DNA from: an uncultured Sphingobacterium sp.
Lineage (GTDB): Bacteria; Bacteroidota; Bacteroidia; Sphingobacteriales; Sphingobacteriaceae
Reading direction: 5' to 3'
Assembly: GCA_947630335.1 (NCBI GenBank)
Contig: CANRHE010000007.1
Location: 1-38,833, forward strand
DNA: 38,833 nucleotides
Under the pieces are notes generated by a model that was not told the origin of the DNA, ran no database searches, and was given only the letters and a program-made list of their open reading frames with translations. The translations under genes and the position numbers were made by a program. This document shows positions 24,113-32,310 of this stretch, one piece after another. Positions within the stretch are counted from its first letter, which is position 1. Every line of letters begins with the position of its first letter.

Positions 24113-26285
24113 ATTTAAGATGAATGTCGAAGTATTTCGCGATTTTTTCATACATATGAATTCTATCTTTACCACTGACATTATGCTCGTGGGTAGGGTA
24201 TAAGAAGTAATCAACTTGTTTTCCTGCCTTGATAGCTTGCTCTACAAATTCCATACTGTGTTGTTGTAAAACAACTGGATCTTGAGCGCCATGAATGATT
24301 AATAAGTTTCCTTTTAATTGATCTGCTTTATTTAATAATGATGTTTTGTGATAACCTTCTGGATTTTCTTCAGGCGTATCCATATAGCGCTCTCCATACA
24401 TAATCTCATAAAATTTCCAATCCATAACAGGGCCTCCAGCTACGGCCGTATTAAAAATATCATTATGTTTGGTCATTAAAGAAGTAGCCATGTAACCTCC
24501 GAAGCTCCACCCAAAAATACCCATCTTATCTTTATCGATGTAAGGAAGGCTTTTTAAGTACTCTACTCCAACTAGCTGATCTGCCATTTCTGCTTCGCCT
24601 AATTGACGATGTGTAACTCTTGTGAAATCACGCCCTCTAGAATCAGAACCCCGATTGTCTAGCGTAAAAACAATATACCCTTTTTGAGCCATATACATAT
24701 CAAAATAACCTACTCCACCTAACCATTTGTCTTGTACTAATTGTGCATGAGACCCTCCGTACAAATAGACCATTACAGGATATGTCTTTGTTGGGTCAAA
24801 ATTAGGAGGGTAAGTTATTCTACCATTTAATGGTGTATGCCCATCTGCCGAAACTAATTCAATCAACTCAATTTTTGGTAAGTCAACTTTTCCCGTGAAT
24901 GGGTTTGGCGCATCTAATAAAATTGTCTCTTTATTAGTTTTCGTGTCAATTATTTGTATTTTATTCGGCGTATTTAAATTACTGTATTGATCCAGAATAT
25001 ATCTTCCAGATGGACTGATATTAGCATTGTGAGTTCCTTTTGCTGTGGTTAATTGTTTGGTTGCTCCACTTTTAAGATTTACTTCATAAAGATGTCTTTC
25101 TAAGGCATTATTGGCAGATCCGATATAGTATGCTTTGGTGAAGCTAGTATTAAATCCTTTGAAGTCTTTAACAACAATATCTTTATAGCCTAAGTCTTTT
25201 ACAAGTTTTCCATCGGTATTATATAAATATAAATGGTTGAAGCCATCTCTGTCAGTTTGATAAAGAAAGAGGTTTGGAGAATTAGGGATAAATATTAATG
25301 GGTGTTGTGGTTCAACCCATGTGGTGGACGTTTCTTCAAAAAGCGTATTCACATACTGGCCATTTTTAGCGTTATATTTGTTAAGCTTCAAGTGGTCTTG
25401 GCCTCTATTTAATACCCCTACATAAGCGTATTCGCTACTAGGATCCCAAGTTACCATAGTAAGATATTGTTCTTTAGGTTCGTTGGTTTGTACCGTTGTG
25501 TAAGTGTTAGTTAGTGTGTTGTAAATTATAAGTTTTACTTCTTCACTTTTCATTCCAGCCATAGGATATCTTATATCTTTAATGGTCGCCACACGCGTAT
25601 CCCATTGTGGAATGGGGTATTTACTGACCATCGTCTCATCCTTTTTATAGAAAAGGAGATTTTGATTGTTAGGTGACCACCACATTCCTTTATTGATACC
25701 GAACTCCTGGCGGTGAGTCTGATCGCTACCGTTTACAATTCCGTCTACCGTATCTTTTGTAACTTGGATTTTCTGACCATCTTTTGTTAAGATTTCAATA
25801 TTATTACCTTTTAGGTAGGCTGTTTTATTATTGTTTGTTGTATATTCTAAGTTGCGAGATTTCGATTCAGCTTTATTAATTAATTGCGCTTTTTTGGTGA
25901 TCGGATCAAAATCTATTTTATACACCCACATTGCTGTAGGCATAGAAAAAGTAATTGTATTATTACTTGTCCATTCGTATTGGTATGGAAAATAGTTGAT
26001 TTCTACCTTATCATCATGTATAATATTTTTTACAGCGGATTGTAAGTCCGAGAGAGTAGCGAGATGTTTAACCTCCCAATTATATTTAGAATTTCTAGAT
26101 AAAAGGTTTTGGCGGTTTTCGTCTAGATAAGTAAATATATCTTCGTTTTTAGTCCATTTTAAACCAGGTAAATTATTTGGTGCGTATTTACTGGGGCCAA
26201 AAACTGTTTCTTCTATGCTAAATCCTCTTTGAGCATAAACTAGAGTGGTAGAACTCAAAAGAATTGCAAATAGTATTTTTTTCAT
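24111..26285 (-). CDS. Dipeptidyl peptidase IV-type S9 family peptidase
   Basis: 724 residues from the ATG at 26285, which gives a clean signal peptide (MKKILFAILLSSTTLVYAQ); the ORF track adds 13 N-terminal residues that would spoil it. An eight-bladed beta-propeller (about 30-480) is followed by an alpha/beta-hydrolase domain. The catalytic triad is readable: S594 in GWSFGGYM, D669 in GAQDPVV, H701 in THEHNVSG. The enzyme cuts dipeptides, usually X-Pro, from peptide N-termini and is expected in the periplasm, where Bacteroidota use it in protein and peptide feeding. DPP-IV propeller features (AGGPVMDWKFYEIMYGERYM) support DPP-IV over prolyl oligopeptidase. It is divergent from folB. Confidence 0.93.
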   Translation of the reverse strand: MKKILFAILLSSTTLVYAQRGFSIEETVFGPSKYAPNNLPGLKWTKNEDIFTYLDENRQNLLSRNSKYNWEVKHLATLSDLQSAVKNIIHDDKVEINYFPYQYEWTSNNTITFSMPTAMWVYKIDFDPITKKAQLINKAESKSRNLEYTTNNNKTAYLKGNNIEILTKDGQKIQVTKDTVDGIVNGSDQTHRQEFGINKGMWWSPNNQNLLFYKKDETMVSKYPIPQWDTRVATIKDIRYPMAGMKSEEVKLIIYNTLTNTYTTVQTNEPKEQYLTMVTWDPSSEYAYVGVLNRGQDHLKLNKYNAKNGQYVNTLFEETSTTWVEPQHPLIFIPNSPNLFLYQTDRDGFNHLYLYNTDGKLVKDLGYKDIVVKDFKGFNTSFTKAYYIGSANNALERHLYEVNLKSGATKQLTTAKGTHNANISPSGRYILDQYSNLNTPNKIQIIDTKTNKETILLDAPNPFTGKVDLPKIELIELVSADGHTPLNGRITYPPNFDPTKTYPVMVYLYGGSHAQLVQDKWLGGVGYFDMYMAQKGYIVFTLDNRGSDSRGRDFTRVTHRQLGEAEMADQLVGVEYLKSLPYIDKDKMGIFGWSFGGYMATSLMTKHNDIFNTAVAGGPVMDWKFYEIMYGERYMDTPEENPEGYHKTSLLNKADQLKGNLLIIHGAQDPVVLQQHSMEFVEQAIKAGKQVDYFLYPTHEHNVSGKDRIHMYEKIAKYFDIHLK

Positions 26286-26412
26286 TTTGTGTATAAACTT
26301 GATCAGCGAAATTAAATATTTCAACAGTAATATTTAAAAAACCTATTGTAATATTCTAATTGTTTTAGTGATACTATTTAAACTGTGTAAGTATTTTATT
26401 ATTTTTAACATT

Positions 26413-26772
26413 ATGATTAGACAAAATGTTGCCCTTAGGGAGGTTCGTTTCTTTTCACCTATTGGGTTTTACGAAGAAGAACAAGTAGTTGGTAATGAAT
26501 TTTATGTTAATGTAGAAGTTGAGTTTCCATTTGAAAATTCAAATTCTGAAGATCTAAATAATACTATCAATTATGAAGAACTTTATAAAATCTTAGCTGA
26601 GATTATGACTCCCAAAAGGAAATTATTGGAATCTGCGCTAGAAGATATATTAGATAGAATATTAAGGAATTATTCATTTGTGGAGTCTGTTACAGTGTCT
26701 ATTCGTAAAGTGAACCCTCCGTTTGGTGGAGACTTAGCTAATTCAGAAGTGAAATTAATCTATACTAAATAA
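26413..26772 (+). CDS. folB: Dihydroneopterin aldolase
   Basis: 119 residues from the ATG at 26413; the ORF track's 15 extra N-terminal residues (ILFKLCKYFIIFN) are a poor fit. It converts dihydroneopterin to hydroxymethyl-dihydropterin in folate synthesis and acts as a cytoplasmic oligomer. The start IRQNVALREVRFFSPIGFYEEEQ has the catalytic Tyr/Glu region (GFYEEE; most family members read GxxxxE). INYEELYKI and the C-terminal VRKVNPPFGGD segment (IRKVNPPFGGDLANSEVKL) hold the conserved Lys and Pro. It is divergent from the DPP-IV gene over a 127-bp region and has its own terminator. Confidence 0.92.
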   Translation: MIRQNVALREVRFFSPIGFYEEEQVVGNEFYVNVEVEFPFENSNSEDLNNTINYEELYKILAEIMTPKRKLLESALEDILDRILRNYSFVESVTVSIRKVNPPFGGDLANSEVKLIYTK

Positions 26773-26795
26773 TCACTTATTAAAATAACTTTTTT

Positions 26796-26829
26796 AAACA
26801 CTCATTATAAATTTTAATGAGTGTTTTTT
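26796..26829 (+). terminator. Rho-independent terminator of folB
   Basis: AAACACTCATTA (26796-26807) pairs with TAATGAGTGTTT (26815-26826); T's continue to 26829. It starts 23 bases past the folB stop. Confidence 0.88.
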
Positions 26830-26837
26830 GTTCTTGA

Positions 26838-26853
26838 ATACCCTTGTGGGTAT
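26838..26853. promoter_or_regulatory. Inverted repeat ATACCC-N4-GGGTAT upstream of hsp20
   Basis: A 6-bp inverted repeat separated by TTGT, about 135 bases before the hsp20 ATG and just after the folB terminator. It is a possible operator, but it does not match CIRCE or another heat-shock site that I know. Confidence 0.3.
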
Positions 26854-26974
26854 GTTTAAAAGCTTTTTAGGAATTTTTGTCACTAATTTAAGTTAAGATA
26901 TGTCATTTTGTCTTATTTTTTCTTTTGGTACATTACTTGATTTTATTTTATCAAAATTAAAAATTAATAAAATT

Positions 26975-26980
26975 GGAGGA
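26975..26980 (+). promoter_or_regulatory. Shine-Dalgarno GGAGGA of hsp20
   Basis: GGAGGA with a 7-base spacer to the ATG at 26988. Such a strong site is uncommon in this window, where most genes have AT-rich leaders, and it decides the start codon. Confidence 0.75.
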
Positions 26981-26987
26981 TATAGAT

Positions 26988-27425
26988 ATGACATTATTAA
27001 AATTCCCTGCTAAAAATACAGAAGCAGTAAACCCATTTGTACATTCAGTTTTTGACAACTTATTTAATGATTCTTTTGTTAATGATCGTCTTGTCGCTCG
27101 TGTTCCCGCTGTTAACATTATAGAGGATGAAACAGCATTTTCAATTGAATTGGCAGCGCCAGGATTAGAAAAGTCTGATTTTAAAATCAATGTCGATAAA
27201 AATATTATAACACTAGCAGTAGAAAAAGAAGTGGCAAAAGATTCTGAAGGAGTTATTTATAGTAAAAAAGAGTTTAATTATAGTTCGTTTTCTCGCTCAT
27301 TTACATTGCCTGAGACAGTTGATTATAGCAATATAGAAGCTTCATATGTAGGTGGAATATTAACAGTGAAAATCGGTAAAAAAGAAGAGGCAATTATCGC
27401 TAAGCGACTGATTGAAGTCAAGTAA
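26988..27425 (+). CDS. Hsp20/alpha-crystallin small heat-shock protein
   Basis: 145 residues. The alpha-crystallin domain spans about 38-130 (VPAVNIIEDETAFSIELAAPGLEKSDFKINVD... GILTVKIGKKEE), with the A-x-x-x-G-x-L motif ASYVGGILTV near the end and a C-terminal tail ending IEVK. It binds unfolding proteins without ATP, as large oligomers. The ATG at 26988 is chosen because GGAGGA lies 7 bases before it; the upstream TTG of the ORF track (26973) overlaps that site. A possible promoter TTTG-N18-TACATTAC lies at 26907-26936. It is monocistronic, with a strong terminator. Confidence 0.95.
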   Translation: MTLLKFPAKNTEAVNPFVHSVFDNLFNDSFVNDRLVARVPAVNIIEDETAFSIELAAPGLEKSDFKINVDKNIITLAVEKEVAKDSEGVIYSKKEFNYSSFSRSFTLPETVDYSNIEASYVGGILTVKIGKKEEAIIAKRLIEVK

Positions 27426-27469
27426 TTGTGTAGGAAATATTAAATAGTTGATTGTTTAGTTTGTTTTAT

Positions 27470-27493
27470 ATAAAGCCCCAATTGGGGCTTTAT
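27470..27493. terminator. Terminator of hsp20 (24-bp perfect palindrome)
   Basis: ATAAAGCCCCAA (27470-27481) and TTGGGGCTTTAT (27482-27493) are exact complements with T-rich flanks, 45 bases past the hsp20 stop and before a convergent gene, so it can serve both directions. Confidence 0.85.
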
Positions 27494-27571
27494 TATTATA
27501 AGATTATTATAAGTTTTTGATAGCTTAATTTACTTGTAATAATGTTTTTAAAATAATAGCCTCCTATAAAT

Positions 27572-28558
27572 CTATAATGTTAAAAATTTAAAGGACGGAG
27601 TGTCTATAAAATCTTTTGACGTTTCTCCAGCATAGATTTGTTCCTTATCCAGAGATAATTTTTTAACAGATGCATTTTTTGCGAAATTCATTTTGTTTAA
27701 ATCAACCCATATTGTATTAGGACTTAAAGCGTCTTCAAAATAATATGTTAAGTTTTTATGATCTGCTACGGTTCGCCATCTTGTAGTGGATAAATGAGGA
27801 GAGTCATCTAAGGAGATTCCATATGGAACTGAGCATTGTCTGATTACACTGAAAGCGCTTGCTATGGCAATCCTTCTATCTTCTGTTTGTGGAATTGCCT
27901 TAATGTAATACGAAGCTCTAACGAAGCGATCAGGAGCACGATTTGTACCAGGTAAAAATATATTGCCGGGGATATCTGTCCAATATTGATTAATAGCAAG
28001 TTGCTGCTCATATATTGGATCGTTAGTCATTACAGTATAGGATGGGTCATGGTGAATTATTAACTTTCCATCAATATATTCAAAAATTGCGTTATCACCG
28101 CTAGCATCTGATATAGATAAATGAACATTAACAAATCTATCCGTACCAGGTAAGTTATCTGATACAATGATGAATTCTTCTTTTTTTAAAGCTTCAACAG
28201 TTTCATTTACGCTTTCAAAATTATCAAGAATATATTGCGCCCAAAAAGAAACTACTAATCCTTGTTTCTTCCTGTTGTTATCAGTATTATAAGGTGGGAA
28301 TTGTGTACTGGTAAGCCATAATAGATTTGCTACTAGTCCTTTCTCATTCATTCCGTCAGATACGGCGATATCCCATGAGCTCGTGACCACACTACCATAT
28401 TTAGAGGTCCAGCTCATTACTTGGGGTTTAATTTTACTTTCTCTAAGCAATCCTTGCGGAAATACCCAAATGTTAGCCGGAATTTCTATTTTGAAATCCA
28501 TACTTCTTGCAGTAATAATAGTATTATTTGGGCCTTTGTAAACTACTCTTGTACACAT
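27572..28558 (-). CDS. Choloylglycine hydrolase-family (Ntn) linear amide hydrolase
   Basis: 328 residues. After Met removal the N-terminal nucleophile is Cys2 (MCTRVVYKG). Arg18 and Asp21 in TARSMDFK occupy the same numbered positions as in bile salt hydrolases. The Asn of VMTNDP and the Arg of PDRFVRASYY match the further catalytic residues. The family cleaves linear amides (conjugated bile salts, penicillin V, acyl-homoserine lactones). There is no signal peptide, so the enzyme is cytoplasmic. Its substrate cannot be told from sequence; in a free-living bacterium penicillin V or N-acyl amides are as likely as bile salts. It is transcribed alone, between hsp20 and pstB. Confidence 0.85.
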   Translation of the reverse strand: MCTRVVYKGPNNTIITARSMDFKIEIPANIWVFPQGLLRESKIKPQVMSWTSKYGSVVTSSWDIAVSDGMNEKGLVANLLWLTSTQFPPYNTDNNRKKQGLVVSFWAQYILDNFESVNETVEALKKEEFIIVSDNLPGTDRFVNVHLSISDASGDNAIFEYIDGKLIIHHDPSYTVMTNDPIYEQQLAINQYWTDIPGNIFLPGTNRAPDRFVRASYYIKAIPQTEDRRIAIASAFSVIRQCSVPYGISLDDSPHLSTTRWRTVADHKNLTYYFEDALSPNTIWVDLNKMNFAKNASVKKLSLDKEQIYAGETSKDFIDTPSFKFLTL

Positions 28559-28653
28559 GATTATGTTTTTTGTAATAAACGTTTCTGCGCATGAATTGTT
28601 TTATGATTACTTATAGAGTAGAAAAGAAATATACTAATTCTTTCGCGATTTTT

Positions 28654-29490
28654 TCAACTTATAAATCCTTTGACATATTGTTGAGTGATTTCATTTCTGG
28701 GATGTAATAGTACCTCTTCTGTTTTACCAAATTCTAATATCTCACCATTATATATGAAGGCAATATAATCTGAAACCCTACGAGCTTGTCGCAAAATATG
28801 TGTTACCAATATTATCGTATAATCCTTTTTTAAGTCTACTAAAAGATTCTCAATAGTTTGAGTCGATATCGGATCCAGCGCTGAAGTACTTTCATCGCCT
28901 AAAATAATTTCAGGATTTACAGCTAGACCTCTAGCTAGACAAAGTCTTTGCTGTTGACCGATGGATAGTTGTGAAGCGTAATGATGTAATCGATCTTTTA
29001 CTTCCTCCCACAAGCCTACATTTTTAAGTTGGTTTTCTACGATTTGGTTTAATATTTTTTTATTGTGCTCCCCATGGATTCTTGGACCATAAGCAATATT
29101 ATCAAAAATAGACATTGGTAATGGGAAAGGCCGTTGTGAGAGTAGTCCCATTTTTTTGCGAATATGCGTCACTTCAGCATTTTTCGCATATATATCTTCT
29201 CCGTTTACTAAGACTGAACCAGTTATTTGAATATTCTTGCTGTCATCAAGAAGGCGGTTCAAAGTTTTTAACAAGGTTGTCTTACCACATCCTGAAGGCC
29301 CTATGATAGATGTAATAGAATTGTTTGGGATTTCTAAGTTTATATTTTTGAGTATGTGTTTTTCATCAATGTACACGTTCAAGTTTTTGATTTGAAGATG
29401 TGGCGTGGACAAGGGAGAAGTTATATTTTCTGTTTGTTGTTTTTCGATGTTAGGATATGAGTACATATTACTATAATTAGAATGATACAT
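28654..29490 (-). CDS. pstB: Phosphate ABC transporter ATP-binding protein
   Basis: 278 residues as tracked. It powers the high-affinity phosphate importer PstSCAB. Walker A is GPSGCGKTT, the signature LSIGQQQRL, and Walker B IILGDESTSALDP, the PstB form. The start is unsure. The ATG at 29490 gives a 26-residue unordered N-terminal extension and overlaps pstA by 70 bases. Another ATG lies at 29466, and a TTG at 29412 would start just before STPHLQIKNLNVYI, without overlap and with the usual PstB length. No phoU follows; the next gene on this strand is the choloylglycine-hydrolase-family gene, 95 bases away. Confidence 0.95.
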   Translation of the reverse strand: MYHSNYSNMYSYPNIEKQQTENITSPLSTPHLQIKNLNVYIDEKHILKNINLEIPNNSITSIIGPSGCGKTTLLKTLNRLLDDSKNIQITGSVLVNGEDIYAKNAEVTHIRKKMGLLSQRPFPLPMSIFDNIAYGPRIHGEHNKKILNQIVENQLKNVGLWEEVKDRLHHYASQLSIGQQQRLCLARGLAVNPEIILGDESTSALDPISTQTIENLLVDLKKDYTIILVTHILRQARRVSDYIAFIYNGEILEFGKTEEVLLHPRNEITQQYVKGFIS

Positions 29491-30278
29491 GTTAATATTA
29501 ATGCTGAAGCATATGCTCTCCCTTGTACCTCAGGAATTGGGCTGCTCAGCTGAAAGAATATGGCTAAGGGAAGAGTAGCGGCAGGTTCGTCCAAATATTT
29601 GGGGATATTGTCACTGAATCCTGTTGTCAATAACACACCTGCTACATCACCTATGGCACGTCCGAATGCAAGTAGCATAGCTGTAAAAAGTCCTGTTTTT
29701 ATATATTTTAACAATATTAATGATGATTCCCACCTTGTAGCTCCTAGTGATTTTGTGACATTTTTTAAGTCCTCAGGAATTGTTTTAATTAGTTCATCTA
29801 CTGTTCTTACTACAATTGGTATAGTGAGTAATGTTATAGTTAATATCCCTCCCAATAACGAGGCTCTGATACCTAACCATATCATGATGCTGAAAGCAAT
29901 AGCTCCGTACACAATAGAGGGAATGCCGTACAAAACATCAAACATTAACTTAGCAGATCTTGATATTATGGAGTCAGATTTGATGTAAAGATTTAAATAA
30001 ATTGAAATAGGGATTCCTATAATAATTGCTAATAGAGTTGCGGCGCTCGCAAGATATAGCGACCCTAAAATAGCATTCAAAATACCTCCAGATTTACCAA
30101 TATAGAATCCACCCTTAGGGGTTTCGGTTATCATATCCCAAGAAAGATATGGGACTCCCTTGTATAGAATTATTCCAACAATCAAGAATAATGATCCGAT
30201 AATACAAAATCCTGCAATTTGCATTATTACTTTTGCTATTTTTTCTTTACGGAGGCGTGAATTGATGTTATTAGTCAT
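29421..30278 (-). CDS. pstA: Phosphate ABC transporter permease PstA
   Basis: 285 residues with about six membrane helices and the ABC permease EAA-type loop (DELIKTIPEDLKNVTKSLGATRWESSLILLKYI) that docks onto PstB. GVPYLSWDMITETPKGGFYIGKSGGILNAILGSL at the N-terminal side is characteristic of PstA. It forms the membrane channel with PstC. Its start overlaps the end of pstC by 8 bases, so translation is probably coupled. Confidence 0.95.
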   Translation of the reverse strand: MTNNINSRLRKEKIAKVIMQIAGFCIIGSLFLIVGIILYKGVPYLSWDMITETPKGGFYIGKSGGILNAILGSLYLASAATLLAIIIGIPISIYLNLYIKSDSIISRSAKLMFDVLYGIPSIVYGAIAFSIMIWLGIRASLLGGILTITLLTIPIVVRTVDELIKTIPEDLKNVTKSLGATRWESSLILLKYIKTGLFTAMLLAFGRAIGDVAGVLLTTGFSDNIPKYLDEPAATLPLAIFFQLSSPIPEVQGRAYASALILTCIILIIVICTHILTSKNNKQKI

Positions 30279-31164
30279 TATGATTCTTTTCTAATTTATT
30301 AAGTACCACTCTAGCAATTAAATTAAATGCTAGAATGATGATTAGTAATAATAAAGCAGCAAACATAAGAGCTGAGTCATATAAGGGTATCGACATCATT
30401 TCACCGAAGTTGTTGGCTATTAAGGCAGGTATTGGATATCCTGCATCAAAAATTGATTGTGGTACTTTTGGAATGTTGCCACATACCATCAGTACAGCTA
30501 TTGTTTCCCCTAATGCTCTTGAGATTGCCAATACTATAGCTGCAATAATTCCAGGTTTAGCTTTTTTAATATTTACTTTTACAATTGTTTCCCACTTCGT
30601 AGCTCCTAGGGAGAGTGATGCAGATTTTAACTCTTTTGGAATAGTATGTAGAACTTCCACGATAATGCTAATCATTATCGGGAAAATCATCACTGCTAAA
30701 ACAATACCTCCAGATAAAACAGAATATCCTGAACTAACAATTCCAAATAGAGGAGCTATATATTCACCCATTAACGGAACTATAAATAATACACCCCAAA
30801 CCCCATATAAAACAGAAGGAAGAGCGGCTAGTGTGTTAATTAAGGGTAAAACTATTTTTCGAAGCTTGTCAGGAGCGTATTCCACTAAATATATAGATGT
30901 CAGCAAGCATAACGGAACGGCAAAGCAAAGAGATATAATAGTTACCCATGCCGTTCCCATGATAAACGGTAAAAAACCAAAATTTCCTTTCAGTGGAGAC
31001 CATACACTTTGAGATAGAATAGAACCGATATTTTGATACTCTAATAGTGGAATTGATTTATAAATCAAAATAATAAATATCAATGATATTGCTAAGAAAG
31101 AGCATAATAGCAATAAACTTGATATCTTGTTAAATAGAAAATCTTTTAAGAGTCTTAGCTTCAT
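30271..31164 (-). CDS. pstC: Phosphate ABC transporter permease PstC
   Basis: 297 residues, about six membrane helices. The EAA-type loop (EVLHTIPKELKSASLSLGATKWETIVKVNIKKA) and the N-terminal SIPLLEYQNIGSILSQSVWSPLKGNFGFLPFIMGT pattern identify PstC rather than PstA. It is the partner channel subunit of PstA. Its start overlaps the pstS stop by 4 bases and its end overlaps pstA by 8, so the four genes form one tight operon. Confidence 0.95.
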   Translation of the reverse strand: MKLRLLKDFLFNKISSLLLLCSFLAISLIFIILIYKSIPLLEYQNIGSILSQSVWSPLKGNFGFLPFIMGTAWVTIISLCFAVPLCLLTSIYLVEYAPDKLRKIVLPLINTLAALPSVLYGVWGVLFIVPLMGEYIAPLFGIVSSGYSVLSGGIVLAVMIFPIMISIIVEVLHTIPKELKSASLSLGATKWETIVKVNIKKAKPGIIAAIVLAISRALGETIAVLMVCGNIPKVPQSIFDAGYPIPALIANNFGEMMSIPLYDSALMFAALLLLIIILAFNLIARVVLNKLEKNHND

Positions 31165-32132
31165 TTTTTATCAATTTTATTGAGTTCTATTTTTATTTGG
31201 TCATTCGTTAGAGGTACGTATCCATTTTCCAATAAGTACCGTTGTTGTTCTTTTGCTAAGACAAACCGAATGAATTCTTTAATGAGTTTACTATCGTTTG
31301 TATTTTTGATGACGAATGATAACTCTCTACTGGGAGGAGAGGGGTAGTGTCCTGCAGCTACCGCTTGAGTCAATTCATTTAAATTCTCATAAAAACTTTC
31401 TTCCTTGTCAATTTTTCCATTTTCATTTATATCAATAGGGATTACTTTAATATTATCTGCAGTTTTATGAGAATTGAGGTCGTAAATGAAATTTATGTTA
31501 TTGAAGCCAATAGAGTAAGGATTGTCTTTAACAGCTTGTGCTAAACCAGGGTCGCCAAAAATACCTACACCTTGTAAATCTTCTTGGTAATGATTGAAAA
31601 ATTTAGCCCACGTTTCTCCAGCTCCTGCAGCATCTGATCGCGTGTATATAGCTATTGGATCATTTGAAAACCGTAGATCAATATCTTGCCATGTACTATA
31701 ACTCTGGTCTATAAATATTTTTTTTAGTTCTTGCTTACTTAGCCCTCTTTCTTGTATCAGTTTTGAGTTAGGGTTACTGCTGTTGTACGTTCCCAAGACA
31801 GCGTCTTTTGCGACGAATATAGGTAAGGCTCCTTTAACAAGTTCTTTTGGTGATAGATCTCGAGATACTAATCCAATGTCGACCATGTTGGTCAAGACAT
31901 CTGTTATGCCTTTCCCAGCTCCTCCAGCAGAGATGTTAAAACGAACATTTGGGTGTTTTAGTTTGAAATCTTCAGACCATAATACGACAATCGGGTACAA
32001 AGCAAATGCTCCAGAGATAGATATGTTACCTGTAAAACCTTTTTTAATATCATAGCTTTCTTCCATTTTTGGAGCGCATGAATTTATTAATAATGTTGAT
32101 AGTGAGTATATTATGGTCTTATAATATTTCAT
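31161..32132 (-). CDS. pstS: Phosphate-binding lipoprotein PstS
   Basis: 323 residues. The signal ends in a lipobox (LLINSC, Cys19), so it is a periplasm-facing lipoprotein. The phosphate-binding loops of the family are visible: GNISISGAFALYPIVVLW at the N-terminal lobe, GGAGKGITDVLTNMVDIGLVSR, and RSDAAGAGETWAKFF in the second lobe. PstS captures phosphate and hands it to PstCA. It is the first gene of the operon, divergent from the sulfite reductase gene across 178 bases; expression under phosphate limitation is expected from the family. Confidence 0.94.
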   Translation of the reverse strand: MKYYKTIIYSLSTLLINSCAPKMEESYDIKKGFTGNISISGAFALYPIVVLWSEDFKLKHPNVRFNISAGGAGKGITDVLTNMVDIGLVSRDLSPKELVKGALPIFVAKDAVLGTYNSSNPNSKLIQERGLSKQELKKIFIDQSYSTWQDIDLRFSNDPIAIYTRSDAAGAGETWAKFFNHYQEDLQGVGIFGDPGLAQAVKDNPYSIGFNNINFIYDLNSHKTADNIKVIPIDINENGKIDKEESFYENLNELTQAVAAGHYPSPPSRELSFVIKNTNDSKLIKEFIRFVLAKEQQRYLLENGYVPLTNDQIKIELNKIDKK

Positions 32133-32172
32133 TTTTCATTGAATATTATTGTGTTATTTATAATTAACTCTA

Positions 32173-32180
32173 CAAATATA
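32173..32180 (-). promoter_or_regulatory. TAnnTTTG element of the pst operon
   Basis: The complement reads TATATTTG, 40 bases before the pstS ATG. No TTG -33 element is clear, which would suit an activator-dependent promoter. CTATA recurs at 9-base spacing upstream, but this does not match the known Pho box. Confidence 0.4.
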
Positions 32181-32224
32181 TACTAATTTGGTAGACTATA
32201 TAGTTTTTATAGATAATTATTTTA

Positions 32225-32232
32225 TACATTTG
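32225..32232 (+). promoter_or_regulatory. TAnnTTTG element of the cys operon
   Basis: TACATTTG, 78 bases before the ATG of the sulfite reductase gene, in the shared control region with pst. No well-spaced -33 TTG was found. Confidence 0.4.
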
Positions 32233-32310
32233 TACAATATCTTCGTAAGCTTAGTGTTTGTGACTATTACTGAAGTATATTAATGTTTATAATTATAGAT
32301 TAAATTAGAG

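Noticed and set aside
26796-26829. CIRCE heat-shock operator before hsp20
   Set aside because: The CACTC...GAGTG arms resemble CIRCE, but the spacing and flanks differ and a T-run follows; it is the folB terminator.
30335-31012. 225-residue plus-strand ORF opposite pstC
   Set aside because: It lies wholly antisense to a clear PstC gene, has no recognisable domain and is explained by codon use on the other strand.
32191-32215. Pho box upstream of pstS
   Set aside because: CTATA repeats recur at 9 bases, not at the 11-base spacing of the known box, and the sequence does not match.
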